Shown here piece by piece: positions 15,876 to 24,773 of a stretch of 51,433 bases of DNA (the first letter of the stretch is position 1; every line of letters begins with the position of its first letter). The position numbers and the translations under genes are program-made. The notes under the pieces are model-generated. The model saw only the letters and a program-made list of their open reading frames with translations. It was not told where the DNA came from and did no database searches. This stretch comes from Bacillota bacterium (GTDB lineage: Bacteria > Bacillota > Clostridia > Oscillospirales > Oscillospiraceae): positions 1-51,433 of the forward strand of contig JAEXCS010000049.1 in the NCBI GenBank assembly GCA_023402075.1, written 5' to 3'.

Positions 15876-17219
15876 ATGATTTTATTGGCAAACGGAAAGG
15901 TCATCACCCGGGATACCGAGGGCGTGGGCTACTATCCCGACGGAGGAGTCGTCACCGACGGCGGCAAAATTGTGGCCGTGGGCGGGACTGCGGAGCTGAA
16001 AGCCCAGTATCCGCAGGCGGAGTTTGTGGACGCGGGCGGCGGCGTCATCATGCCCGGCCTGATTAACGCCCATACCCACATTTATTCCGCGCTGGCCCGG
16101 GGGCTGAGCATCAATGGCAACAACCCCTCCAATTTCCTGGAGGTGCTGGAGGGAACCTGGTGGGCCATTGACCGCAATCTGGATTTGGAAGCTACCAAAG
16201 CTTCCGCGCAGGCGCTGGTCATCGACTGCATCAAGCAGGGCGTCACCACCTTCTTCGACCACCACGCCTCTTTCTGCGAGATTCCCGGCTCGCTGATGAG
16301 AATTGCGGAGGTCACGAAGGAAATGGGCATGCGGGCCTGCCTGTGCTATGAGGTTTCCGACCGGGACGGGGAGGAAAAGGCCATGCAGTCCGTGCAGGAG
16401 AACAAAGATTTTATCGACTATTGCGAGAAAAACCCCGATGATATGCTCAAGGCCCTGTTTGGCGGGCACGCCCTGTTCACCATCTCCGACAAGACCTTTG
16501 ATCGGATGACCGCCGCCAACAATGGCCGTGTGGGCTTCCACATCCATGTGTCAGAGGGCATGAACGACGTGTACGACAGCCTGCAAAACTATGGCCGCCG
16601 TCCCGTTCAGCGGCTTCAGGACCACGAGATTCTGGGGCCGAAGACTTTGCTTGGCCACTGCATCCATGTAAACACCGCTGAGATGGATCTCATCAAGGCA
16701 ACCGACACCATGTGCGTCAACAATCCCGAGAGCAATATGGGCAACGCCGTGGGCATTTCCCCCATCTTGCAGCTTTGCAAAAAGGGTATTCTGGTGGGCC
16801 TTGGCACTGACGCGTATACCAACGACATGCTGGAGTCCATTAAGGTGGCCCTGTGCTCCCAGCGGAGCAACGCGTGTCTTCCCAACGTGGGCTGGTGCGA
16901 GGTCACTGACATGCTTTTCCGCAACAACGCAAAGATCGCAAACCGCTCCTTTGAAACGCCCTTGGGCGTGCTGCGCCCCGGCGCGGCGGCGGACGTGATC
17001 GTGATGGACTATAAGCCGTACACACCGTTCTCCGACGAGAATATCGACGGGCACATGCTCTTCGGCATGACGGGCCGCCAGTGCAAGACCACCATGATCA
17101 ACGGCAAGGTTTTGATGAAGGATGGGGTTTTGACTGAGATCGACGAGGACGCGGTGAATGCCCGCATTCTGGAAAGCTCCAAGCGCCTGTGGGGCCGGTT
17201 GAACCACAGAGAATATTGA
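15876..17219 (+). CDS. ssnA: SsnA family aminohydrolase (amidohydrolase superfamily)
   Basis: 447 residues of the TRZ/ATZ-type amidohydrolase superfamily, closest in pattern to SsnA. The first metal motif is NAHTH (H67, H69), with later ligands in HIHVSE, GHCIHV and GTDAYTND. In E. coli and in gut uric-acid-degrading bacteria, ssnA lies in clusters with ygfK, xdh and ygeWXY for anaerobic purine breakdown; its exact reaction is not firmly assigned. AGGAGG (15862-15867) supports the ATG at 15876 over an upstream in-frame start inside the leader. ygfK follows after 90 nt with a GC-rich hairpin between them. Regulation is probably by the leader RNA. Confidence 0.9.
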   Translation: MILLANGKVITRDTEGVGYYPDGGVVTDGGKIVAVGGTAELKAQYPQAEFVDAGGGVIMPGLINAHTHIYSALARGLSINGNNPSNFLEVLEGTWWAIDRNLDLEATKASAQALVIDCIKQGVTTFFDHHASFCEIPGSLMRIAEVTKEMGMRACLCYEVSDRDGEEKAMQSVQENKDFIDYCEKNPDDMLKALFGGHALFTISDKTFDRMTAANNGRVGFHIHVSEGMNDVYDSLQNYGRRPVQRLQDHEILGPKTLLGHCIHVNTAEMDLIKATDTMCVNNPESNMGNAVGISPILQLCKKGILVGLGTDAYTNDMLESIKVALCSQRSNACLPNVGWCEVTDMLFRNNAKIANRSFETPLGVLRPGAAADVIVMDYKPYTPFSDENIDGHMLFGMTGRQCKTTMINGKVLMKDGVLTEIDEDAVNARILESSKRLWGRLNHREY

Positions 17220-17309
17220 GATAAAGGGACGGGGCGTCCGCCGTGGCGGCGGAACAGCCCGCCCTGTCCTTCAAAGCATGAGGAAAGAATATAACGGAGG
17301 TAAGCGGAA

Positions 17310-20264
17310 ATGAGCGAATTGATGACCCCCATCCCGTTTCGGGAACTGATGGCATGGACCGTCTCTGAGCACCAGCAGGAGGGCACCGTATTTGGCGCCC
17401 GGCGGCCCTATCTGGCCGGGACGAAGACTCTTCCTATTTTTGGCGAGAAGCTTGAAACCCCCTTTGGCCCCGCTGCAGGCCCTGCCACCCAGCTTGCCCA
17501 GAACATCATCGCCGGATACTACACCGGCGCCCGGTTCTTCGAGCTGAAGACCGTTCAGAAAATGGACGGCGCGGAGCTTGCTGCCTGCGTCAACAAGCCC
17601 TGCATTCTGGCGGAGGACGAGTGCTATAACTGCGAATGGTCTACGGAGCTGTACGTCTCTCAGGCATTTGAGGAATACGTAAAGGCTTGGTGCGCCTGCA
17701 AAATGATGGCCCGGCTGTACGGGCTGGGCGACCCTGATGGGTTTGTGTTCAACATGTCCGTGGGCTATGACCTTGAGGGCATCAAGGGCAAGAAGATCGA
17801 CGATTTCCTCAACGGAATGATCGACGCGTCCGAAACCCCGATTTTTAAGGAGTGCATCGCCGTTTTGCGGCAGATGTTCCCGGCCGAGGAGGAATTTATT
17901 GCCTCCATCTCTCCCCGCGTTTCCCGCAGCGTCACCGTCTCCACCCTCCACGGCTGTCCGCCGGACGAGATTGAGCGGATTGCCAGCTACCTGATTGTGG
18001 AAAAGCACCTGCACACCTTTGTGAAGTGCAACCCCACCATTCTGGGCTATGAAACGGCGCGGACGGTGCTGGATTCCATGGGGTATGACTATATCTCCTT
18101 TGACGAGCATCATTTTCAGGAGGACTTGCAGTACGCCGACGCGGTGCCTATGTTCCACCGGCTGATTGCACTGGCGGGAAGGCATGGCCTGGAATTCGGC
18201 CTGAAGCTGTCCAATACCTTCCCGGTGGAGGTGACGCGCAAGGAGCTGCCCTCTGAGGAAATGTATATGGCAGGAAAATCTCTCTTCCCGCTGACCACCA
18301 TCATGGCGGCCCGTGTTGCCGCGGAATTTGGCGGGCGGCTGCGCCTGTCCTACGCGGGCGGCGCGGATTTCTTCAACATCGACAAGCTGTTTGCCTGCGG
18401 CATCTGGCCCATCACCATGGCCACCACGGAGCTGAAGCCCGGCGGCTATCAGCGCTTCAAGCAGATTGCCGAGAAGCTGGAAACCCTTCGCTATGAGCCG
18501 TTTATCTCCGTGGACGTGGAGGGCATCGAGGCGCTTTCCTTGGAGGCGCGGCGGGACAAATACCACGTCAAGCCGGTCAAGCCCCTTCCCCGGCGGAAGC
18601 TGCATGAAAATGTGCCGCTGTTGAGCTGCTTCACTGCCCCCTGCGAGGGCGGCTGTCCCATCCGGCAGGACATTCCGGAGTATATCGAGCTGTGCCGTCA
18701 GGGTCGGTATGCAGACGCGCTGCGCCTGATTATTGAGAAAAACCCTCTGCCCTTCATCACCGGAACCATCTGCACCCACCACTGTATGGACAAGTGCACC
18801 CGTAACTTCTATGAAGACTCCGTGCAGATTCGCGCCACCAAGCTTGTGGCCGCAGAAAAGGGTTATGACGAGGTGATGCGCACGCTCAAGGCCCCTGTTC
18901 CCGCCAATAACGGCGTGAAGGCCGCCATCGTGGGCGGCGGCCCCTCCGGCTTGTCGGCGGCGTTCTTCCTTGGCCGGGCGGGCATCCCCTGCACCATTTT
19001 TGAAAAGGCGGACACCCTGGGCGGCGTGGTGCGTCAGGTCATCCCCGGCTTCCGCATCAGTGACGAAGCCATTCAGAAGGACGTGGAGCTGGTTTTGAAG
19101 ATGGGTGCGGAGGTTCGCTGCGGCGCGCCCGCTCCCTCCGTATCCGAGTTGAAGGCACAGGGCTTTACCCATATCTATTTCGCCGTGGGCGCTTGGAAGC
19201 CTGGCAATTTGAATATTCCCGGCAATGTGGCCCCTGTCATCGGCTGGATGAAGGACCTGAAGGACGGGAAGGAAGTGTCTCTTGGCCATGTGGTGGTGGT
19301 GGGCGGCGGTAACACCGCCATGGACGCGGCCCGCGTCGCCCTGCGGGCGGGCGCTAAGTCCTCCACGCTGGTCTATCGCCGGACGAAGAAGTATATGCCC
19401 GCCGACGCAGAGGAGCTGGACCTTGCCATTGCCGACGGCGTGCGCTTTTTGGAGCTGGTAAGCCCCTTTGAGCAGAAAGACGGGACGCTTTTTTGCAAGC
19501 GGATGAAGCTGGGCGAGCCAGACGCTTCGGGTCGGCGCAAGCCGGTGGAAACGGGCGAAACTGTGGAAATAGACTGCGACACGGTGGTTTCCGCTGTGGG
19601 CGAGCAGGTGGATACCCAGTTCCTTATGGACAATGGCATTAAGCTGGATTCCATTGGATGTCCTGCTTTTATTACTAATCTGGAGGGCGTGTTCTGCGGC
19701 GGCGACGTGCGTCGCGGCCCCGCCACGGTGGTGGAGTGCATCGCGGATGCGCAGGGCTTTGCCAATCAGGTTCTGAAAACCTTCCGCAATTCCGTGAGCT
19801 TCCCCGCAAACGCCCAGTCCTCCCGGGAGGAGGCGGTGGCCAAGCGCGGCATTCTGTGCGAATCCGCCAAGTGCGAGGGAGAGCGCTGCCTGAGCTGCAA
19901 CGTGGTGTGCGAAAGCTGCGCGGACGTGTGTCCCAACCGGGCCAATGTCTCCATTGAAATGCCCGATGGGCGGCGGGAAATCCTCCACGTGGATCGGATG
20001 TGCAACGAGTGCGGCAACTGCGCTGTGTTCTGCCCCTACGACTCCGCGCCTTACCGCGATAAGTTTACTCTGTTCCACAGCAAGGAGGACTTTGACGAAA
20101 CGGAGGGCAACGCCGGCTTCCTGCCCCTTGACGGGCGCAAGGTTCTGGTTCGGCTGAACGGAACGGTTTCCGAGGCTGATCTGGACGGGGAGAACGCCCT
20201 GCCCAAGGACATTGAGTGCGTGATTCTCACGGTGTTCAGCCGGTACGGCTATTTGATGGGCTGA
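17310..20264 (+). CDS. ygfK: YgfK, putative selenate-reductase-type NAD(P)H/Fe-S flavoprotein
   Basis: 984 residues, close to E. coli YgfK in length. Residues 1 to ~420 resemble a dihydroorotate-dehydrogenase-like TIM barrel. A GltD-like Fe-S segment follows (CFTAPCEGGCPIRQD, then CTHHCMDKCTRNF). Next come the FAD site VGGGPSGLSAAF (about 538) and an NAD(P)H site VVGGGNTAMDAARV (about 664). A C-terminal ferredoxin part is CESCADVCPNRA plus CNECGNCAVFCPYD. This is an electron-transfer flavoprotein, and in purine clusters it probably serves a reductive or xanthine-dehydrogenase-linked step. The selenate name is historical. GGAGG at 17296-17300 supports the start. No xdh genes are in the window. 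Confidence 0.9.
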   Translation: MSELMTPIPFRELMAWTVSEHQQEGTVFGARRPYLAGTKTLPIFGEKLETPFGPAAGPATQLAQNIIAGYYTGARFFELKTVQKMDGAELAACVNKPCILAEDECYNCEWSTELYVSQAFEEYVKAWCACKMMARLYGLGDPDGFVFNMSVGYDLEGIKGKKIDDFLNGMIDASETPIFKECIAVLRQMFPAEEEFIASISPRVSRSVTVSTLHGCPPDEIERIASYLIVEKHLHTFVKCNPTILGYETARTVLDSMGYDYISFDEHHFQEDLQYADAVPMFHRLIALAGRHGLEFGLKLSNTFPVEVTRKELPSEEMYMAGKSLFPLTTIMAARVAAEFGGRLRLSYAGGADFFNIDKLFACGIWPITMATTELKPGGYQRFKQIAEKLETLRYEPFISVDVEGIEALSLEARRDKYHVKPVKPLPRRKLHENVPLLSCFTAPCEGGCPIRQDIPEYIELCRQGRYADALRLIIEKNPLPFITGTICTHHCMDKCTRNFYEDSVQIRATKLVAAEKGYDEVMRTLKAPVPANNGVKAAIVGGGPSGLSAAFFLGRAGIPCTIFEKADTLGGVVRQVIPGFRISDEAIQKDVELVLKMGAEVRCGAPAPSVSELKAQGFTHIYFAVGAWKPGNLNIPGNVAPVIGWMKDLKDGKEVSLGHVVVVGGGNTAMDAARVALRAGAKSSTLVYRRTKKYMPADAEELDLAIADGVRFLELVSPFEQKDGTLFCKRMKLGEPDASGRRKPVETGETVEIDCDTVVSAVGEQVDTQFLMDNGIKLDSIGCPAFITNLEGVFCGGDVRRGPATVVECIADAQGFANQVLKTFRNSVSFPANAQSSREEAVAKRGILCESAKCEGERCLSCNVVCESCADVCPNRANVSIEMPDGRREILHVDRMCNECGNCAVFCPYDSAPYRDKFTLFHSKEDFDETEGNAGFLPLDGRKVLVRLNGTVSEADLDGENALPKDIECVILTVFSRYGYLMG

Positions 20265-20313
20265 GCATTTCACTGAGAAGCTTTTTCTCCAAAAGGCTGC
20301 TCCATACTGTAAG

Positions 20314-20348
20314 AAGGTCCGCCGAATGCAGATTCGGCGGGCCTTTTT
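20314..20348 (+). terminator. Terminator of ssnA-ygfK
   Basis: AAGGTCCGCCGAAT pairs with ATTCGGCGGGCCTT around a GCAG loop, then TTT. It ends the ssnA-ygfK transcript about 50 nt after the ygfK stop. The following 300 bp to the ftcD leader hold no gene. Confidence 0.85.
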
Positions 20349-20652
20349 ACGGATGTATGTGCAATTCTGTCCCGGACGCGCGCAAAGCCATTTTCCGCCT
20401 TCTCCGCCCTTCGGCACGGAAAGACCGTCCAAAGGCCTGCCCGTGGCGGGAAAAAAGGGCGGATTGCCTGTTTCTCCGGAATTTGACGAAAAGAAGATGC
20501 GGAAATTAGACGGCAGGCAGCGGGATGAAAAATTCTGCAAAAATACTGGTGGTTTTGGGTTTTAAAATAGCCTTGAAAGCTGGAATGTATGAAATAAGCT
20601 CCTGATAATTTTTGAAATTACAAAATTAGACGCGTTTTGGATGAGGCGGTGC

Positions 20653-20770
20653 TATACTGCGGATAGTTTCAAGTGCGGCGCTGCGGGGCCGCTGATCAGA
20701 ACTCATGCTCCCGCGGATAAATTTCGGATACCTGATTGATCCTAAGGCATCAATATTTTTTAATGGAGGA
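20653..20770 (+). promoter_or_regulatory. Extended -10 promoter and possible attenuator leader of ftcD
   Basis: TGCTATACT (TATACT at 20653-20658) is an extended -10 with a poor -35. The ~100-nt leader can fold in competing ways: GCGGC/GCCGC (20675-20692) versus GCGGG/CCCGC (20683-20714). A final hairpin ATTGATCC/GGcATCAAT (20735-20754) is followed by ATTTTTT, a weak terminator just before the ribosome site GGAGG (20765-20769). GGAT (20727-20730) can pair with ATCC (20739-20742) and would disrupt that hairpin. No known riboswitch class is recognised. Confidence 0.4.
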
Positions 20771-20777
20771 AATTGAT

Positions 20778-21689
20778 ATGTCAAAGCTTGTAGAGTGCAT
20801 TCCTAATTTCAGTGTCAGCAAGGAAAAGGACGAGCCGGTCTTTCAGGGACTGGTGGACGTGGCAAACTCCATCCCCGGCTGCACGGTGATGGACGTTCAG
20901 TCCGACGGAACCCACAACCGCTGCGTGTTCACGCTGGTCGGCTCTCCCGAGGGGATTGAAGAGGCCGCTTTCCAGCTGTGCAAAAAGGCAACCGAGACGA
21001 TTGACCTCACCAAGCACGAGGGTGCGCATCCCCGTATGGGCGCCACCGACGTCATTCCCTTTGTCCCCACCATGGACATCTCCGTGGAGGAGTGCGTGGA
21101 AATCAGCAAGCATGTGGCCCAGCGTATTTGGGACGAGCTTAAGGTTCCCAGCTTCCTCTATGAGGATTCCGCCGCCTCTCCCGACCGGGTGAACCTGGCG
21201 AAGGTCCGCAAGGGTCAGTTCGAGGGAATGCCCGAGAAGCTGCTTCTGCCCGAGTGGGCCCCTGATTACGGCGAGCGGAAGATTCACCCCACCGCCGGCA
21301 TTATCGCCATCGGCGCCCGGATGCCTTTGGTCGCTTTCAACGTGAATCTGGACACCGACAATGTGGAGGTTGCCAAGGAGATTGCCAAGGCAATTCGCGG
21401 CTCCTCCGGCGGCTTCAAGCACTGCAAGGCCATCGGCCTTCTGCTGGAGGACCGGAACATCGCGCAGGTTTCCATGAACATGGTAAACTACGAGGGAACC
21501 CCTCTGTATTACACCTATGAGATGATTCGGGCGCTGGCTGACCGGTACGGCGTGCGGATTCTCGGCACCGAGGTAGTGGGTCTGACCCCCGCCAAGGCCC
21601 TGATCGACTGCGCTGAGTTCTATCTCAAGATTGAGAATTTCAACTGCCGCAATCAGGTGATGGAATATCATCTGATTGACATGGAATAA
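20778..21689 (+). CDS. ftcD: Glutamate formimidoyltransferase (formiminotransferase), copy 1
   Basis: 303 residues, the size of the stand-alone bacterial formiminotransferase without a fused cyclodeaminase. It begins LVECIPNFS, the family signature, followed by HNRCV, DLTKHEGAHPRMGATDV and HPTAGIIAIGARMPLVAFN. The H and PRMG region binds the formimino donor and folate. It moves the formimino group from formiminoglutamate to THF, giving 5-formimino-THF. GGAGG precedes the ATG at 20778. fchA follows after 10 nt. A paralogue, similar throughout, lies at 35246-36136. Because of the adjacent purine genes, formiminoglycine is a possible alternative donor, which is inference. Confidence 0.93.
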   Translation: MSKLVECIPNFSVSKEKDEPVFQGLVDVANSIPGCTVMDVQSDGTHNRCVFTLVGSPEGIEEAAFQLCKKATETIDLTKHEGAHPRMGATDVIPFVPTMDISVEECVEISKHVAQRIWDELKVPSFLYEDSAASPDRVNLAKVRKGQFEGMPEKLLLPEWAPDYGERKIHPTAGIIAIGARMPLVAFNVNLDTDNVEVAKEIAKAIRGSSGGFKHCKAIGLLLEDRNIAQVSMNMVNYEGTPLYYTYEMIRALADRYGVRILGTEVVGLTPAKALIDCAEFYLKIENFNCRNQVMEYHLIDME

Positions 21690-21699
21690 GGAGGCGGAC

Positions 21700-22326
21700 A
21701 TGAAGCTTGTTGACCAGACCCTTTCCGGTTTTGTAGACCTGACGGCCTCCAACGCGCCCGCCCCCGGGGGCGGAGCCGCCTCTGCACTGGAAGGTGCCAT
21801 GGGCGCGGCGCTGACCGCCATGGTCTGCTCCCTGACGCAGGGAAAGAAGAAGTATGAAGAGTATCAGGAGCTGACTGCCGGCGTCGCCGATCAGGCACAG
21901 GCGCTGAAAGCCAAGTTTGTGGACGTGATTGACCGGGATACCGAGGCGTTTAACGCCGTGTCCGCCGTGTTTGCCATGCCCAAGGACAGCGACGAGGAAA
22001 AAACCGCCCGCTCCGGCGCAATGCTCACCGCGCTCAAGGGCTGCACGGAAACGCCCTTTGAGATGATGGAGCTGTCTTATGCCGCTTTGGAGCTGACCGA
22101 TCAGGTGGTGGGCAGGTCCAACGCCAGCGCCGCCAGCGATCTTGGCTGCGCGGCCCTGAGTCTGAAGGCCGCCATTCAGGGTGCATGGCTGAATGTGCTC
22201 ATCAATATTGGCGGGATGAAGGATCAGGAATTTGCCGACCGCTACCGCGCGCAGGGCGAGGCCCTTTTGGCAAAGGCGCTGCCCTTGGCAGACTCTATTT
22301 ACGAAAAGGTTCTTCATTCACTTTAA
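21700..22326 (+). CDS. fchA: Formimidoyltetrahydrofolate cyclodeaminase
   Basis: 208 residues, typical of stand-alone cyclodeaminase (FchA), an all-helical enzyme that converts 5-formimino-THF to 5,10-methenyl-THF and ammonia. The signature is SNAPAPGGGAASALEGAMGAAL at residues ~16-37, and VGRSNASAASDLG with a conserved Asp appears near 140. AAGGAGG before the ATG at 21700 and the 10-nt gap to ftcD indicate an operon. The product feeds fhs further downstream after hydrolysis by a methenyl-THF cyclohydrolase, which is not in this window. Confidence 0.93.
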   Translation: MKLVDQTLSGFVDLTASNAPAPGGGAASALEGAMGAALTAMVCSLTQGKKKYEEYQELTAGVADQAQALKAKFVDVIDRDTEAFNAVSAVFAMPKDSDEEKTARSGAMLTALKGCTETPFEMMELSYAALELTDQVVGRSNASAASDLGCAALSLKAAIQGAWLNVLINIGGMKDQEFADRYRAQGEALLAKALPLADSIYEKVLHSL

Positions 22327-22367
22327 ATTATAAAAAACCGATGGATTCAGTCGGAAAGTGTGATATA

Positions 22368-22964
22368 ATGGACGCTACAATTCGGCGCATTACCCCGGAG
22401 GAATATGCCACCTCCCGCTGGAGCGGGGGAACCACCACGCAGATTGCCATTGCCCCGGCCGGGGCGGTCTATGCGGAGCGGGACTTTCTGTGGCGCGTCA
22501 GCTCTGCAACCGTAGAGCTGGAGACTTCGGACTTCACGCCTTTGCCGGACTATGAACGGTTTTTGTCCACCCTGCGGGGAACCATCCGCCTGACCCACGG
22601 AGAAGAGACACTGAATCTGAGCCCCGGCAGTGTCCACCGGTTTGACGGCGGTGCACCCACATGCTCGGCGGGAACCTGTACGGACTTTAACCTGATGCTC
22701 CGCAAGGGGCGCTGCACAGGCCAGATGTACTGCCTGCGGCTGGGCGAGGGCGGCGTGTGCCGCCTGAGCCAAGCGGTGGAGGCGACGGCGGCAAGGCGCG
22801 TTTTTCTGATCTACTGCGCGGAGGGAGACGGCGAGCTTTCGGCAGAGGAGACAGGTGTTCACTTTGCCGCGGGTGAGGCCGCGCTGGCGGAGAACGCAGA
22901 GCCGCTGCTGCGGTGCGCGGCGGCGTCCACATTCCTGATTTGCGAAATTGCCGAGAAAATCTAA
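22368..22964 (+). CDS. hutD: HutD family protein
   Basis: 198 residues of the HutD/Ves cupin-like family. The N-terminus (RRITPEEYATSRWSGGTTTQIAI) matches the usual W-x-x-G-G-T-T-x-x-I pattern, followed by WRVSSATVE and TPLPDYERFL. In pseudomonads HutD is thought to limit histidine-utilisation output, perhaps by binding an intermediate such as urocanate or formiminoglutamate. The start is uncertain: the ATG at 22368 fits family length, but an in-frame ATG at 22341 exists, and neither has a strong ribosome site. It lies 41 nt after fchA and 27 nt before fhs. Its placement here rather than beside hutU-hutI ties the two clusters together. Confidence 0.85.
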   Translation: MDATIRRITPEEYATSRWSGGTTTQIAIAPAGAVYAERDFLWRVSSATVELETSDFTPLPDYERFLSTLRGTIRLTHGEETLNLSPGSVHRFDGGAPTCSAGTCTDFNLMLRKGRCTGQMYCLRLGEGGVCRLSQAVEATAARRVFLIYCAEGDGELSAEETGVHFAAGEAALAENAEPLLRCAAASTFLICEIAEKI

Positions 22965-22991
22965 GACAAATGATTAAGGAGGAAATGACTC

Positions 22992-24662
22992 ATGGAAATC
23001 AAGACTGATATTGAGATTGCCCAGTCGACAGCCATGCTTCCCATCCAAGAGGTGGCCGCGAAGCTGGGCGTTGGGCAGGAGACGCTGGAGCCTTATGGAC
23101 ATTACAAGGCGAAGCTGGATATCCACGCTCTGAAGGACCTACCCTCCAAGGCAAAGCTGGTGCTGGTGACGGCCATCAGCCCCACCCCTGCGGGCGAGGG
23201 TAAAACCACCACCTCCGTCGGCCTTGCTGACGCGCTGAACCGGCTTGGCAAGAAGACCGTGGTCTGCCTGCGTGAGCCCAGCCTTGGCCCCGTGTTCGGC
23301 GTCAAGGGCGGCGCGGCCGGCGGCGGCTATGCCCAGGTGGTGCCTATGGAGGATATCAACCTCCATTTCACCGGCGATTTCCACGCCATCGGCGCGGCCA
23401 ACAATCTGATGGCGGCGCTGTTGGATAACCACATCCAGCAGGGCAACGTGTTGGATATCGACGTGCGCAGAATTGTTTGGAAGCGTGCGGTGGATATGAA
23501 CGACCGCCAGCTGCGCCACATCATCTGCGGCATTGGCGGCAAGGCCAGCGGCGTGCCCCGTGAGGACGGGTTTGAAATCACCGTGGCCTCTGAAATCATG
23601 GCCGTGCTGTGCCTTGCGCAGGATTTGGAGGACATGAAGGCAAGACTTGCGAAGATGGTGGTGGCCTATACCCGGGACGAGAAGCCCGTCACGGCGCACG
23701 ATCTCCATGCCGAAGGCGCCATGGCCGCGTTGCTGAAGGATGCCATTAAGCCCAATCTGGTTCAGACGCTGGAGCACACCCCCGCGCTGATCCACGGCGG
23801 CCCCTTTGCCAACATTGCCCACGGCTGCAACTCCATTCAGGCCACGCAGACGGCCATGAAGCTCAGCGAGTACACCGTTACCGAGGCGGGCTTCGCCGCA
23901 GATCTTGGCGCGGAGAAGTTCTTGGACATCAAGTGCCGTGCAGGCGGATTCCATCCCGACGCGGTTGTGATCGTGGCCACCGTCCGTGCTCTGAAGTATC
24001 ACGGCGGCGTGGCCAAGGCTGACCTGAACAACGAAAATCTGGAAGCTCTGGAAAAGGGCCTGCCCAACCTCCTCCAGCATGTGGAGAACGTGACGAAGGT
24101 GTACGGCCTGCCCTGCGTGGTGGCCATCAATGCGTTCCCCACCGATACCGCAGCAGAGCTGAAGATGGTGGAAGACAAGTGCCGCGAGCTTGGCGTCAAT
24201 GTGGCCCTCAGCGAAGTGTGGGCCAAGGGCGGCGAGGGCGGCGAGGCCCTTGCGAAGGAAGTCATGCACCTGTGCGAACAGCCCAACAACTTCCAGTTTG
24301 TCTATGACGCGGAGGCGAGCATTGAGGAGAAGCTCAACGCCATTGCCACCAAGGTCTATCGCGCCGACGGTGTGGTGCTTGCTCCTGCGGCGAAAAAGCA
24401 GATGCAGCAGCTCACCGAGCTGGGCTTTGACAAGCTGCCTATCTGCATGGCAAAGACGCAGTTCTCCTTCTCTGACGACGCTGGTAAGCTGGGTGCACCC
24501 CGTGGCTTCAAAATCACCGTGCGGGACCTGAAGGTGAACGCCGGTGCAGGCTTCCTGGTGGCAAAGACCGGCGATATCATGACCATGCCGGGCCTTCCTA
24601 AGGTTCCCTCTGCCGACCGCATTGACGTGGACGCGCAGGGAAGAATTTCCGGCCTGTTTTAA
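22992..24662 (+). CDS. fhs: Formate-tetrahydrofolate ligase
   Basis: 556 residues, the normal length. The ATP site is TPAGEGKTTTSVGL at about 59-72, and further signatures include GVKGGAAGGGYAQVVPMEDINLHFTGD. It interconverts formate, ATP and THF with 10-formyl-THF. Downstream of ftcD-fchA the likely direction is toward formate and ATP, as known for purine- and histidine-fermenting clostridia. AAGGAGG precedes the ATG at 22992. The formate/nitrite transporter gene follows, which supports formate release, though the enzyme can also supply 10-formyl-THF for biosynthesis. Confidence 0.97.
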   Translation: MEIKTDIEIAQSTAMLPIQEVAAKLGVGQETLEPYGHYKAKLDIHALKDLPSKAKLVLVTAISPTPAGEGKTTTSVGLADALNRLGKKTVVCLREPSLGPVFGVKGGAAGGGYAQVVPMEDINLHFTGDFHAIGAANNLMAALLDNHIQQGNVLDIDVRRIVWKRAVDMNDRQLRHIICGIGGKASGVPREDGFEITVASEIMAVLCLAQDLEDMKARLAKMVVAYTRDEKPVTAHDLHAEGAMAALLKDAIKPNLVQTLEHTPALIHGGPFANIAHGCNSIQATQTAMKLSEYTVTEAGFAADLGAEKFLDIKCRAGGFHPDAVVIVATVRALKYHGGVAKADLNNENLEALEKGLPNLLQHVENVTKVYGLPCVVAINAFPTDTAAELKMVEDKCRELGVNVALSEVWAKGGEGGEALAKEVMHLCEQPNNFQFVYDAEASIEEKLNAIATKVYRADGVVLAPAAKKQMQQLTELGFDKLPICMAKTQFSFSDDAGKLGAPRGFKITVRDLKVNAGAGFLVAKTGDIMTMPGLPKVPSADRIDVDAQGRISGLF

Positions 24663-24671
24663 ACCGCACTT

Positions 24672-24716
24672 CCCGGCGGAGCCAATCGGCTCCGCCGGGG
24701 TACGCGCCCTTTTTTA
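24672..24716 (+). terminator. Hairpin between fhs and the FNT gene
   Basis: Perfect 12-bp stem CCCGGCGGAGCC (24672-24683), AATC, GGCTCCGCCGGG (24688-24699). A T-run (TTTTTT, from about 24711) comes only after a gap of about ten bases. It may be a partial terminator that lowers read-through into the transporter gene. Confidence 0.5.
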
Positions 24717-24773
24717 CAGGGCATTTTAGAAGAAGCTTCCCGGTTCGTGCGCGGGAGCGAAAGGGGAGAGGTT

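Noticed and set aside
17271..20540. Long open frame on the minus strand opposite ygfK
   Set aside because: It lies antisense to a protein with clear FAD, NAD(P)H and Fe-S motifs, shows no domain of its own and follows the GC-rich third-position shadow pattern.
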